From NCBI GenBank assembly GCA_937951625.1, contig CALFBP010000023.1:1-54361 (forward strand): 54,361 nt of DNA, in the 5' to 3' direction. The stretch is from an uncultured Thermoguttaceae bacterium. GTDB taxonomy: Bacteria; Planctomycetota; Planctomycetia; Pirellulales; Thermoguttaceae. The position numbers and the translations under genes were made by a program. The notes beneath the pieces were generated by a model. The model made no database searches. It was given only the letters and a program-made list of their open reading frames with translations, and was not told the DNA's origin. Each line of letters begins with the position of its first letter. Positions within the stretch are counted from its first letter, which is position 1. Of this stretch, positions 7,752 through 15,687 are shown piece after piece.

Positions 7752-10700
7752 CTACCGCTGGCGGAGGGTTCCGTAGACTACCACAATATGCCTTGAGACG
7801 GCGTCGCCCGGGAGTATCAGCCATGAACCGGTTGCATCTACCTCTAGCCACGGTTTGCCGTCCACGGTGACCGAATGGATGGGAAGCCCGTGGGGATGAC
7901 GCACGCGAAGCTTGATCGCGCGGCAAGGATTGCGCCGTGGGGGCTGGAGGTGGACCTCGATTCGCCCTGAATTGACCGCCGAACGGACCTCAAAAGAGAT
8001 GGGTCCAAAATGCGTCGGGGCGTTGGCCACGCGAATTGTTTTTCCGTCGGCAAGCCACGCCTTCGGCACGGCCGGCAAGAGCAAAAGGTTGCCTGAGTAC
8101 TCGCCGGCCCCGCCCCGTTCCTCGGTGACCACCATGTGACGCAACAGGTGCAAGGCAACCGCGCTGGAACAGGGGAGCGGATCGCTCATCTCCGGCACCG
8201 GATAGGTCGAACGCAGGTGGAGGTCGCTCGCGTAAAGCAAGTTCGTCTCCCGCGAGGCGAATGTCTCGTGGTCCATATTGAAGGCCAGATATGCGTAGAA
8301 GCCAAGGAGGAATTCCTCGACCTCGTCTTCGTGCAATTTGGAGAGTAAATAGCCCTTGCCGTAGAGGGCGTCCAGGCCGCCAGGCCCGACGTCGCGGCGG
8401 AACCGTGGAAGAAAGCAGAACGTGCGATGATCGGCCTCGAGAAAATCGGCGATCCAGCGGAAGTGCCGGCTGCCTTTTGCGAACGGTTCCAAATCGAGGA
8501 TCAGTCCCGCGAAAAGCTGGTAGTAGTCCATCTGCTCGTCCGGCCGGTCGTCGTAAAGTTTCAGCGGCAGGAAGGGCGGGCGATGTTCTTTTCGATAGTT
8601 GCCGTCTACGGCCCGATCAATGGCCTCGCGGTATTGCCGCGCCTCCTCGGCGTAACGTTTGGCGGCCTCCGCGTCGCCCAACTCGCTGAAAAGCCAGCTC
8701 GTGTCCACCAACCCCCGCCAACAGCAGTAATTGGCATACAAAGCGTAACACTGCACCTCGGAAATGTCGCCGCCGTAGGACCACTTGGGCAACAGGCCCC
8801 AATGCAGCGGCCGATCGTTGCCGGGCGTCATCGTGCGGCGACGCTGCGCGATCGTCCATTCGGCACAGTCGCGCAGCAGCGGCAGGTGCTTGCGGATCCA
8901 GTCCTTATCGCGGGTCAGACGGAAGACGCTCACCGCGTAGTGGGGCACAGTTCCATTGCGGTATTGTTGGTGCCGGTCTAAGTACGTCTGGTACGCATCG
9001 ACTTTCTTGAGGAACTCCCGGCTCAGGTACGTGCCATCGAGATAGCGCTGGGCGTCGTGCCCGAACCCCATCATGGCCAGGGCCAGCATCGGGTAACTTT
9101 CCTCGATACCGTACAATTCCTCCCGGTATACCGAGGGCTCGGAGCCGTACCGCATGATGTCGCCGTCGCCGTTGATGAAAATCTGGGTCAACACCCCCTT
9201 CAGCATCCGGTTAATCCGCGGCTCCGGGACCTCCAACCGGACCGGCGATTCCAGCGTCTTGATCCACGCGGCGCGCAACGAGGCCAGGGCCTGATCAAAG
9301 GAGGCCGCGCGGTAACGCTGCACGGCAGGCCCCAAGGCCACGGCGGCCTCGGGATAAACAAAATCGGCGTGCATCTCCTGGTTCCCTTGGAGTGTTCGCT
9401 CGACGTATAGGCCGGTGCCGTTAGGATCGGGTTGGGCGGGCAGTTGCGAGAGAAGCACCACGCGGTCGTCCCGTAGCAACGCGGAGTCTTGAAATCGAAG
9501 GGGCGATCCTGGACCAGCAGCCTCCACATGGATCGCGGCGGGAACCGCCTTGTCGCTCCCATTCTTCAACGCGATGCGAATCCAGAGGACCGATTTTGTC
9601 GAGTCTTGCTGATCTTCCGTGACGAACGCCGTCTGACGCACGGCCACGGGACCGAGCTGGCCTTCTACCACCGTTCCCGGCAACCATCCGTCGATAAGCC
9701 GCCGCTGCACCGTATCGCGGCAATCAACCAGCGACTCCTGTTCCTTGCCGAAACGGAACCGCAACGTCTCGCGACCGATGATCGTCCCATCCCAGGTCAC
9801 GCCGATTTCGTGGGGCGAGTCCTTGAGGCCCAACAGGGCCCGCGCTGGGGTCATTGGCAACGCGCACAATGCAAGCTTCTCGAAAGACGCCTCTTCCCCA
9901 CTGCTGAGAATCTCTTGCTTGACCCCTTCCTTGTTGACGAGGCGTTCCGGCCAGACAGTGTGCCTTGGCGGGAGGTAGCGGTAGACTTCAATTTCACTCG
10001 GCAACGGGACTTCGACGCCCGAAGTCCACCGGACACGGATCGCTTTGGTCGCCGTGGGCTCGAAAGACCACACGATCTGGCGCTGGCCAGGCCGCGGTTC
10101 GGATCGGAGTTTGGGGAGGCTTGCGACCCAGCGGACGCCGTCGTGGACTTCGACCACGAAAGCGGCCGAATCAGGCAATCCGTCGGGAAAGAGCAGGCCC
10201 AGACCATCGATCATGTGCGGGATAGGCCAGTTTACTCCGAATCCCACGGCGGCTTCCGCTGGCCGGGGGGTGGTCTCCAGATTGCCGTCGGCCAGCCAAG
10301 TTGCGGGAACCTGTCGTTCGCCCGGCAGCCAGACGACTGCCGTGGAAGCACCAGCACCTTCGAGCCGGGCGATGTTGCGAACCAGCTCCTGGCCCTCCAA
10401 ACGACGCAATTCCCCGGAAGTGAGATGCCTTGCCCCTTTCAATGACCCGACGTCGGGGCGCTTGCGTACCATCACCTCCTGAGCGGCCATGAGGCCCCTT
10501 GCTCCGCCCCCGCCGGCTGCTTGGAGGATACGGATCGACCGGGTCGTAAGCGGACCGACAGGAACGATGCTTTGCCTTGCCGTCGCTATCAGCCAGCGAC
10601 GAGGCCCGGAAGCGGGAAGCCACTCGCCGTCGCGGAGCCACTCCACGCGAAAGGCACGCGGCCACCATTCGTCGAGGCTCCACCAAATCTCCACCTCATT

Positions 10701-11012
10701 CACCGTCACCGGCCGCGGCCAATCGAGCCGTATCCAGTGCTCGACCGCGGTGTCGGCCGAGGCCCAAGTGTTGCCCCCGTTGCCCAGCCGGTCGGGGTGG
10801 CCCAGCTCGTGTTGGAACTCCTTGCCCGGCTCGATCCACTTGCCATCGCTGAGCACTTCCACGCGATAACCGGAAAACGTGGAATCGACCGTGACGCGGG
10901 CCTTTTCCTCGATGCCGCCACTCGAACTCTCTTGGCCCTCGCTGTCAGTTACGATGAGCGAGGCGACGATCCAAACCAACGCCGAGGGCAGAATCCTGGC
11001 TAACGAAGGCAT
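7752..11012 (-). CDS. very large secreted six-hairpin glycoside hydrolase with discoidin-like domain
   Basis: The product is about 1086 aa. A signal peptide (LARILPSALVWIVASLIVTDSEG) is followed by an F5/8 type C-like carbohydrate-binding domain (about residues 40-160, with GGNTWASADTAVEHWIRLDW and VNEVEIWW). Next come beta-rich regions, then an (alpha/alpha)6 domain from about residue 600 to 960 with INGDGDIMRYGSEPSVYREE, YGIEESYPMLALAMMG and WGLLPKWSYGGD. The C-terminal beta-sandwich resembles those after GH78-like or GH63-like catalytic domains. ATG 11012 has AGGA eight bases upstream; ATG 11045 is an alternative. It should degrade extracellular or periplasmic polysaccharide. I cannot assign a CAZy family by eye. 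Confidence 0.75.
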   Translation of the reverse strand: MPSLARILPSALVWIVASLIVTDSEGQESSSGGIEEKARVTVDSTFSGYRVEVLSDGKWIEPGKEFQHELGHPDRLGNGGNTWASADTAVEHWIRLDWPRPVTVNEVEIWWSLDEWWPRAFRVEWLRDGEWLPASGPRRWLIATARQSIVPVGPLTTRSIRILQAAGGGGARGLMAAQEVMVRKRPDVGSLKGARHLTSGELRRLEGQELVRNIARLEGAGASTAVVWLPGERQVPATWLADGNLETTPRPAEAAVGFGVNWPIPHMIDGLGLLFPDGLPDSAAFVVEVHDGVRWVASLPKLRSEPRPGQRQIVWSFEPTATKAIRVRWTSGVEVPLPSEIEVYRYLPPRHTVWPERLVNKEGVKQEILSSGEEASFEKLALCALPMTPARALLGLKDSPHEIGVTWDGTIIGRETLRFRFGKEQESLVDCRDTVQRRLIDGWLPGTVVEGQLGPVAVRQTAFVTEDQQDSTKSVLWIRIALKNGSDKAVPAAIHVEAAGPGSPLRFQDSALLRDDRVVLLSQLPAQPDPNGTGLYVERTLQGNQEMHADFVYPEAAVALGPAVQRYRAASFDQALASLRAAWIKTLESPVRLEVPEPRINRMLKGVLTQIFINGDGDIMRYGSEPSVYREELYGIEESYPMLALAMMGFGHDAQRYLDGTYLSREFLKKVDAYQTYLDRHQQYRNGTVPHYAVSVFRLTRDKDWIRKHLPLLRDCAEWTIAQRRRTMTPGNDRPLHWGLLPKWSYGGDISEVQCYALYANYCCWRGLVDTSWLFSELGDAEAAKRYAEEARQYREAIDRAVDGNYRKEHRPPFLPLKLYDDRPDEQMDYYQLFAGLILDLEPFAKGSRHFRWIADFLEADHRTFCFLPRFRRDVGPGGLDALYGKGYLLSKLHEDEVEEFLLGFYAYLAFNMDHETFASRETNLLYASDLHLRSTYPVPEMSDPLPCSSAVALHLLRHMVVTEERGGAGEYSGNLLLLPAVPKAWLADGKTIRVANAPTHFGPISFEVRSAVNSGRIEVHLQPPRRNPCRAIKLRVRHPHGLPIHSVTVDGKPWLEVDATGSWLILPGDAVSRHIVVVYGTLRQR

Positions 11013-11114
11013 CGCGAAATCCTGGGATCGAAGCTTGTTTCTCAAGACTTTGGCATCTGCCCAGTGGGCAAGGTGTCAACAACGGAACGGTTGATTTTAA
11101 GGAATCCATCGTGT

Positions 11115-11404
11115 TGATGCGATCCATCGCGCCGAATCCGTTTCGCGCAAATCCGGCGGGGAGGGTTTCCGCAGTCAAACGAAGAGAAAGTTTCCAAATC
11201 CCGGGCGAGCGTGCCGTGTCCGCCATTACCCGGGAGAAAACGGTGCTTCGACGGGGCCTCGAACACCTCAGAACTCCGCTCGCCTTTAAACAGCGAACTT
11301 TCGGCCCGATGCGTCTGTCGCGTTATACTTCCCCGACGAGGCGCAGGAGTTCCCGGAACGCGGAGTCCAATTCTTCGACGAGGGGGCTCCCGCCGGCTTG
11401 CTTC
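11115..11404. repeat. 290-bp direct repeat, copy 1
   Basis: Nearly identical to 13586-13871 in the same orientation, with a few substitutions and one 4-bp indel near 11183. On the minus strand its right end encodes the last 25 or so codons of the HD-domain gene that is whole only at copy 2; here that coding end is orphaned. It abuts the glycosidase upstream region on the left and an IS91-type remnant on the right, so it marks a duplication junction. Confidence 0.9.
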
Positions 11405-11479
11405 CCACTCTCCACGAAGAGGGCAAGCTGTGCCTGGACGAGTCTCATCTTTCATCCATCCTCTTCGGTGTGGGCCGAC

Positions 11480-12052
11480 AGGTTCTCCACGTTGAACAAT
11501 GCCTGCCGGGCCTTTCCGGAGCCGCAGGGCAACGAACTGCGCCGCGGTCCCAAGCGGAACTTCCAGGTCCTCTCGCCGCTGGAGTTTTGGGCCGAGTTCA
11601 CGCAGCACATCCCGCCTACCGGATCGCACCTGATCCGCTAGTACGGCTAGTACTCCAACAAGGCCCGCGGAATGCGACGGAAGGCCACCGCCGAGGCCGC
11701 CACGGCGTTCGGCGCGGGTCTGGCAACCCCGCCGATCGCCGCTCTCCAGGGCTCCCTCGAACTGCCACCCCGCAGCCGCGCCAGCCAGACCTGGGCCATG
11801 CTCATCAAGCGGATCTACGAGGTGGCCCCGCTGGCCTGCCCTCAGAGTGGCGCCGAAATGAAGGTCGTGGCCTACATCGAGCCGCCCCAAGGCGAGGTGA
11901 TCGAGAAAATCTTGCGTCACTGCGGCCTCTGGAATCCCCCGCCGGCACGCGCCCCGCCCGCCGCCGCTTCCGTCCACGACCCGAACGAACCACCGGAACT
12001 CAACTACGCGGACATCGACACCTTCGAGTCCAGCCTCTGGGCTGACTTCTGA
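11480..12052 (+). pseudogene. IS91-type transposase remnant (C-terminal part, two nonsense codons)
   Basis: One frame carries FQVLSPLEFWAEFTQHIPPTGSHLIR, then stop-Tyr-Gly-stop, then YSNKARGMRRKA and, about 80 codons on, WAMLIKRIYEVAPLACPQSGAEMKVVAYIEPPQGEVIEKILRHCGLW, ending at TGA 12050. This is the C-terminal half of an IS91/IS801-like transposase. TAG codons at 11639 and 11648 replace what are normally Tyr and Trp in the RYYGWYSNK motif, and the second Cys of the usual CPxCG is lost (CPQSG). The N-terminal catalytic part is absent and the 5' limit is uncertain. It is dead and cannot move itself. Confidence 0.8.
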
Positions 12053-12205
12053 TTCTCACCGATCGAAAGTCGCCGCCGTGGATGGTACGCCTTCGCGCCA
12101 GGCTGTACCCCTGATTCGCTCGTCTGCCGGGCGCCAACCTCAGCCAAGAAGCTCCCTCTCCCCCTTGACACACCACTCCCTCATGGTAACTCAGTGCCGT
12201 AGGAG

Positions 12206-12245
12206 CAATCATTCCTCCTATCAATCAATCATTCTTCCTATCAAT
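12206..12245. repeat. tandem 2 x 20 bp repeat
   Basis: Two adjacent copies of CAATCATTCYTCCTATCAAT differ at one base. Both lie in the AT-richer patch right of the transposase remnant. It could be the end of the element, a protein-binding site or a replication-slippage scar. Confidence 0.7.
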
Positions 12246-12317
12246 TTCAATTAGATGAAGGATCCTGAGCTCAGCCTGGTCTGCGAGGGCTGAATGCTGT
12301 GGCGTGTCACCGAGAAA

Positions 12318-12347
12318 TTGAAGGCCGCAGGCACGCCGCCCTATAAT
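12318..12347 (+). promoter_or_regulatory. sigma70-type promoter upstream of carbonic anhydrase
   Basis: TTGAAG (12318-12323) is followed after 18 bp by a perfect TATAAT (12342-12347). Transcription would start near 12354, about 185 bases before the carbonic anhydrase ATG and a few bases before a short open frame at 12357. Confidence 0.55.
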
Positions 12348-12356
12348 TGCGCACCG

Positions 12357-12473
12357 ATGATGCTTGCCTCGTCTGCCCTATACAAGCGCCTGGAGCGCAA
12401 GACCCGCTTCGTCAGGATCAACCAGGATATCGACAAACAGATATGTGACATCGCCCTTTTCCTGCTGGAATGA
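12357..12473 (+). CDS. possible 38-aa small protein or leader peptide
   Basis: The frame starts ATG ATG and ends TGA; it encodes a basic stretch (YKRLERKTRF) followed by VRINQDIDKQICDIALFLLE. There is no ribosome site, but the predicted transcription start from the TATAAT at 12342 lies only a few bases upstream, so it would be almost leaderless. It may equally be the C-terminal stump of a deleted gene in this damaged island. I do not recognise it. Confidence 0.25.
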   Translation: MMLASSALYKRLERKTRFVRINQDIDKQICDIALFLLE

Positions 12474-12537
12474 ACGCCGGACGCGGCGCGGGGCGGACGA
12501 GAGCGTTCGCCCCACGCCCATCATCAAGAGGAAGACC

Positions 12538-13128
12538 ATGGGACAAGAAACAATGACCGCCGAGGCCGCCTGGCAAGCGCTCCTGGAAGGAAACAGGCGC
12601 TACGTGGCTGGGACTCTTGCCCACCCGCACCAGTCTCCTCAGCGCCGCGACGAGGTGGTCGCCGGACAGCATCCCTTTGCCATCGTGCTCTCCTGCTCCG
12701 ACTCGCGGGTGCCGGTCGAGGTCCTCTTTGACCAGGGCATCGGCGACATCTTTGTCGTCCGCACCGCCGGCAACATTGTCGACGACGTGGCGCTCGGCAG
12801 CATTGAGTATGCCGCCAAGCACCTGCACGTGCCGCTGCTCGTCATCCTCGGCCACCAAAAGTGCGGGGCCATCGCCGCCACGGCCGGCGGGGGCGAAGCG
12901 CCGGGTCACATCGCCAGCATCGTCCAGATCCTGCGCCCCATCGTCGAAGGGGTCCGTGGCCAGCCCGGCGACGTCGTCGAGAACGCCGTCCACGCCAACG
13001 TCCGCCACCTTGTCGCCCAGCTCCGGTCCTCCCAGCCGATATTGTCCCACCTGGTGCACGAAGGCCGCTTGAAGGTCGTCGGGGCCTATTACAGCCTGGA
13101 AACCGGCGCGGTCAGCCTGGTCGAGTAG
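12538..13128 (+). CDS. beta-class carbonic anhydrase
   Basis: This 196-aa cytoplasmic zinc enzyme interconverts CO2 and bicarbonate. The zinc ligands are visible: Cys in VLSCSDSRVPVEVLFDQG (which also carries the catalytic Asp-Arg dyad) and His-x2-Cys in VILGHQKCGAIAA. FVVRTAGNIVDDVALGSIEYA is the usual active-site core. The N-terminal region MTAEAAWQALLEGNRRYVAG is typical of bacterial beta enzymes. A purine-rich AAGAGGAAG precedes the ATG. It is intact although both neighbours are broken genes, so it was either carried in with the island or kept under selection. A very strong hairpin follows ten bases after its stop. Confidence 0.95.
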   Translation: MGQETMTAEAAWQALLEGNRRYVAGTLAHPHQSPQRRDEVVAGQHPFAIVLSCSDSRVPVEVLFDQGIGDIFVVRTAGNIVDDVALGSIEYAAKHLHVPLLVILGHQKCGAIAATAGGGEAPGHIASIVQILRPIVEGVRGQPGDVVENAVHANVRHLVAQLRSSQPILSHLVHEGRLKVVGAYYSLETGAVSLVE

Positions 13129-13137
13129 TTGGAAATC

Positions 13138-13180
13138 GGAAGTTGGATGCTGGAAACGGCGCTTCCAACATCCAACTTCC
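13138..13180. repeat. strong palindromic hairpin after carbonic anhydrase
   Basis: GGAAGTTGGATG (13138-13149) pairs perfectly with CATCCAACTTCC (13169-13180); inside it, after one C/A mismatch, TGGAA (13151-13155) pairs with TTCCA (13163-13167), leaving a 7-base loop. There is no T-run on the plus side. It may act as a transcription end or mRNA 3' stabiliser, or be a dispersed REP-like repeat. Confidence 0.8.
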
Positions 13181-13199
13181 CAAACAACCCGGGGCCTCG

Positions 13200-13585
13200 A
13201 TGAGAGAGCCGATCATCTTTCGCCGCGACGACGTGCTCTCCCCCGAGCAGGCCCTGTACTGGAAGGACCTGCTCTATCGTGTCGTCAAGATCGGCACCGA
13301 GCTGGAGTTCGCCCTGCCCAGGGGGGTTCGCAAGGACGACTTTATGCCCGGGCTGATCGAGACGTTGCAGCGCTCCCGCGACCTGAACCTCGAGGGGCGC
13401 TATGCGGTGCTGGATGTCGTCAACGAGCACGCCGGCGCAGAAATCCAGGTCATTGGCCGGCAGCCCTACTATACGGCCCTGATCTAGCAGTACCGCCAGA
13501 TCATGGCCCTGCTACCCCCGGGCATCCGGGCCTGTCCCACCTGAGGCCTGCACTACCACGTGATCGCCGTGGGCCTGGCCGAACC
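13200..13585 (+). pseudogene. amidoligase-like gene, broken by two stops and truncated
   Basis: From ATG 13200 the frame encodes MREPIIFRRDDVLSPEQA and then RVVKIGTELEFALPRG, which has the ELEF signature of the amidoligase (GNAT-ATP-grasp-like, PF12224) family. A TAG at 13485 and a TGA at 13542 interrupt it, yet the same frame continues with QYRQIMALLPPGIRACPT, then GLHYHVIAVGLAEP. That resembles the CGxHxH motif of the family, with the Cys codon TGC changed to TGA. Homology ends exactly where the 290-bp repeat begins at 13586. Amidoligases make peptide or gamma-glutamyl bonds; this copy is dead. Confidence 0.55.
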
Positions 13586-13871
13586 TGATGCGATCCATCG
13601 CGCCGAATCCGTTTCGCGCAAATCTGGCGGGGAGGGTTTCCGCAGTCAAGCGAAAAGTTTCCAAATCCCGGGCGAGCGTGCCGTGTCCGCCATTACCCGG
13701 GAGAAAACGGTGCTTCGACGGGGCCTCGAACACCTTAGAACTCCGCTCGCCTTTAAACAGCGAACTTTCGGGCCGATGCGTCTGTCGCGTTATACTTCCC
13801 CGACGAGGCGCAGGAGTTCCCGGAACGCGGAGTCCAATTCTTCGACGAGGGGGCTCGCGCCGGCTTGCTTC
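13586..13871. repeat. 290-bp direct repeat, copy 2
   Basis: This is the partner of 11115-11404, in the same orientation. Here the right part is the natural 3' end of the HD-domain gene on the minus strand plus its downstream region, so this is probably the parental copy. Its left edge cuts the amidoligase-like gene. Confidence 0.9.
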
Positions 13872-14362
13872 TGTACTTCGAGCACGCTGCGGAAGTACCA
13901 GAGCGTTCCCTCGCGTCCGCCGTGAAAGTGCCGCCAAATGGCCTCTCCGTTCAGGCGATAGGACTCGATCAGCGAGCGAACATTATCCAGCTTGTCGGCG
14001 GCCGAGATCAGGCGAACCGAAGGCGAAGCATCGGCGAGCCTCGCCAAATAGGCCTCTTTACGCTCGCGCCACGGTGGTTTGGGCGTCTGGTCCGTGTCGC
14101 TGCAACCTTGGACGATTTCCGCCACACGCTGACCAAAACGCCGCTCGATGAGCTCTTTGGCAGCGGGGCCGCCCTGGTCCTCGATGGCGTCGTGCAACAG
14201 GGCGGCGATTGCCTCGTCTTCATCGGCGCCGTGTTCCAGAACAATCCCCGCCACACGAAGCAGGTGTCCGACGTAGGGGGCCCCGGTGATCTTGCGCGTT
14301 TGGCTGGCGTGCAAGTTCGCAGCGAAGACTAAGGCGTCGGCGAAGCGATGGGAAAGGGCCAT
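13790..14362 (-). CDS. HD-domain phosphohydrolase (SpoT/RelA-HD-like)
   Basis: This 190-aa protein shows the HD metal-site order: ASQTRKITGAPYVGHLLRVAGIV (first His), AIAALLHDAIED (the His-Asp doublet) and, later, VRLISAADKLDNVRSLI (last Asp). This layout matches stand-alone bacterial HD proteins related to the ppGpp hydrolase domain of SpoT and the MESH1 group, which cleave pyrophosphate from nucleotides. ATG 14362 was chosen; an in-frame TTG at 14410 would add 16 residues. Its last 25 codons are duplicated in repeat copy 1. The gene lies 54 bp downstream of the EEP-fold gene on the same strand, so they may share a transcript. The substrate is not determined. Confidence 0.8.
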   Translation of the reverse strand: MALSHRFADALVFAANLHASQTRKITGAPYVGHLLRVAGIVLEHGADEDEAIAALLHDAIEDQGGPAAKELIERRFGQRVAEIVQGCSDTDQTPKPPWRERKEAYLARLADASPSVRLISAADKLDNVRSLIESYRLNGEAIWRHFHGGREGTLWYFRSVLEVQKQAGASPLVEELDSAFRELLRLVGEV

Positions 14363-14416
14363 GGGTCGGTGGTGGATGCCGGGACGATTCCAATGGCTCC
14401 GACGTGTCAAGGCTCT

Positions 14417-15385
14417 TCAAAAGCCGGCGGCTTGGCCGGGCACCCCGCCCTCGAACACGCTGAATTCGGCCCAGACCGGCAGGTGTTCGCTCATCTCCGC
14501 TGCCTCGCGGGCAGTGAGATTGAATTGCCGCAGCAAGTCGACTACGCCAGAACGATGGGCATATTCGATGGTCGCGCGGCGGTCGAAGATTAGATTATCT
14601 ACGGTGCGGGTCCCTCGCGGGGTCGTGGGGATCGACGAAATCGCGCAGGCTGCGTTCGGCATCAGCCCCAATGTGGTCAAACGGTCGTCCTCCGTGTGGA
14701 ACGTGCCAAGCAGAATCACATCGTCCTCGTGGCGGCCGTCGTCGCGGACCGCACGGTACACTTGGGCCAACATTGCCAATTCCTCGGCGGCGCGCTCAGA
14801 AGAGATCTGGACGTTGATCAGGGCGAAGGTGAAGGCCTCGTTGGGCGAAGGACCTCGGGCCCGAAACGCGCCAACTAACGGCGGATGCGAAAACGGGACG
14901 GAGCGCGGATCGATCCAGGCCACGGTCCGCCGGTCGATTTCGATCGTGTCCGCATCGAAGACGAAGGCGTTGTAATGCTGCGTCGGCTCCCGTCCGACCT
15001 GCGGGGCCACCGCAAAATCGTACCGCCGGCCCCCCACGTTGGTCTGTTCCACCAGTTGCACCACCAGGCTACGATCGCGGGCCTGAATGTCTTGCAAGGC
15101 GATCAAATCGAATTGGCGGAGGACTTGGACCAGACGCTGGAGGATCTGAGGCCGGGCCAATTTGGTTTGATCCAGCGGCCCGAAGTTGGCCGACGCAATG
15201 CGGATCGTCTTTTTGCCCGGCTGCGGCGCCAAGGGGACGAACCCAGAGCTGGCCGCTGCGTTGGGAGCGGCGGTGCGAGGCTGAATCTTGATGTTCTCCA
15301 AGCCGCTGACGCGAAAATGGGTGAAAAAGTACCAGACCCCAAACCCCAGCCCGATCAAAACGATCGACCGAACCATTTTGAACAT
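14417..15385 (-). CDS. membrane-anchored endonuclease/exonuclease/phosphatase-fold protein with altered catalytic motifs
   Basis: This 322-aa protein has an N-terminal anchor (SIVLIGLGFGVWYFFTHF), a linker, then the EEP (DNase I-like) fold: IRIASANFGPLD, FDLIALQDIQ, FALINVQISSE, DVILLGTFHTEDD, RTVDNLIFD and MSEHLPVWAEF. In active members the corresponding motifs read ALQE, NVHI, GDFN or GDLN, and SDH. Here Glu is Asp, His is Gln, the Asp-Asn pair is Thr-His, and the final Asp-His is Glu-His. The fold is clear but nuclease or phosphatase activity is doubtful. AGGA lies before the ATG. Confidence 0.75.
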   Translation of the reverse strand: MFKMVRSIVLIGLGFGVWYFFTHFRVSGLENIKIQPRTAAPNAAASSGFVPLAPQPGKKTIRIASANFGPLDQTKLARPQILQRLVQVLRQFDLIALQDIQARDRSLVVQLVEQTNVGGRRYDFAVAPQVGREPTQHYNAFVFDADTIEIDRRTVAWIDPRSVPFSHPPLVGAFRARGPSPNEAFTFALINVQISSERAAEELAMLAQVYRAVRDDGRHEDDVILLGTFHTEDDRLTTLGLMPNAACAISSIPTTPRGTRTVDNLIFDRRATIEYAHRSGVVDLLRQFNLTAREAAEMSEHLPVWAEFSVFEGGVPGQAAGF

Positions 15386-15687
15386 CCGTCAAATCCTGAC
15401 TTTCCGGCAGGGCATCAACCGGCCGCGAGCCATTTCCGCCGCTGCGGGACTACGGACGGGAAGCAGAGAGAAGCTCGCGGCCAGCCCGCTTTTCGTTGTT
15501 TTCGGCTCAACTCGCCGGGATGCAACGACAATTTCCAGGACCTCCGCCGCCGGGGGAAGGGCTAATGCGTATCTTCGTAAGCAAAATTACTAGCGACCGC
15601 GACTTGCATGGCAGGTAGGCGATCGGCGACGTTTACGTAATCGCTGGGATCGAAGGCCGATGGACCCGAAACCCGTGACTTGAACCA
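15386..15687. other. 302-bp gap without a recognised gene
   Basis: This gap lies between the moaB end and the EEP-fold gene start, both on the minus strand. Its right end before 15385 carries the EEP gene ribosome site. No coding frame, RNA gene or clear terminator could be supported. Confidence 0.4.

Larger units (their letters stand above)
12053..12537. other. gap between transposase remnant and carbonic anhydrase
   Basis: This stretch is less GC-rich than its surroundings in its middle part. It holds a 20-bp tandem duplication, a good promoter-like sequence and a possible 38-codon open frame, each listed separately. The left part probably includes the end of the insertion element, but I could not define its terminus. 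Confidence 0.5.

Noticed and set aside
11042-11977. A 311-codon minus-strand frame over the repeat and the transposase remnant
   Set aside because: It crosses the repeat and runs opposite the recognisable transposase; no start signals or family motifs.
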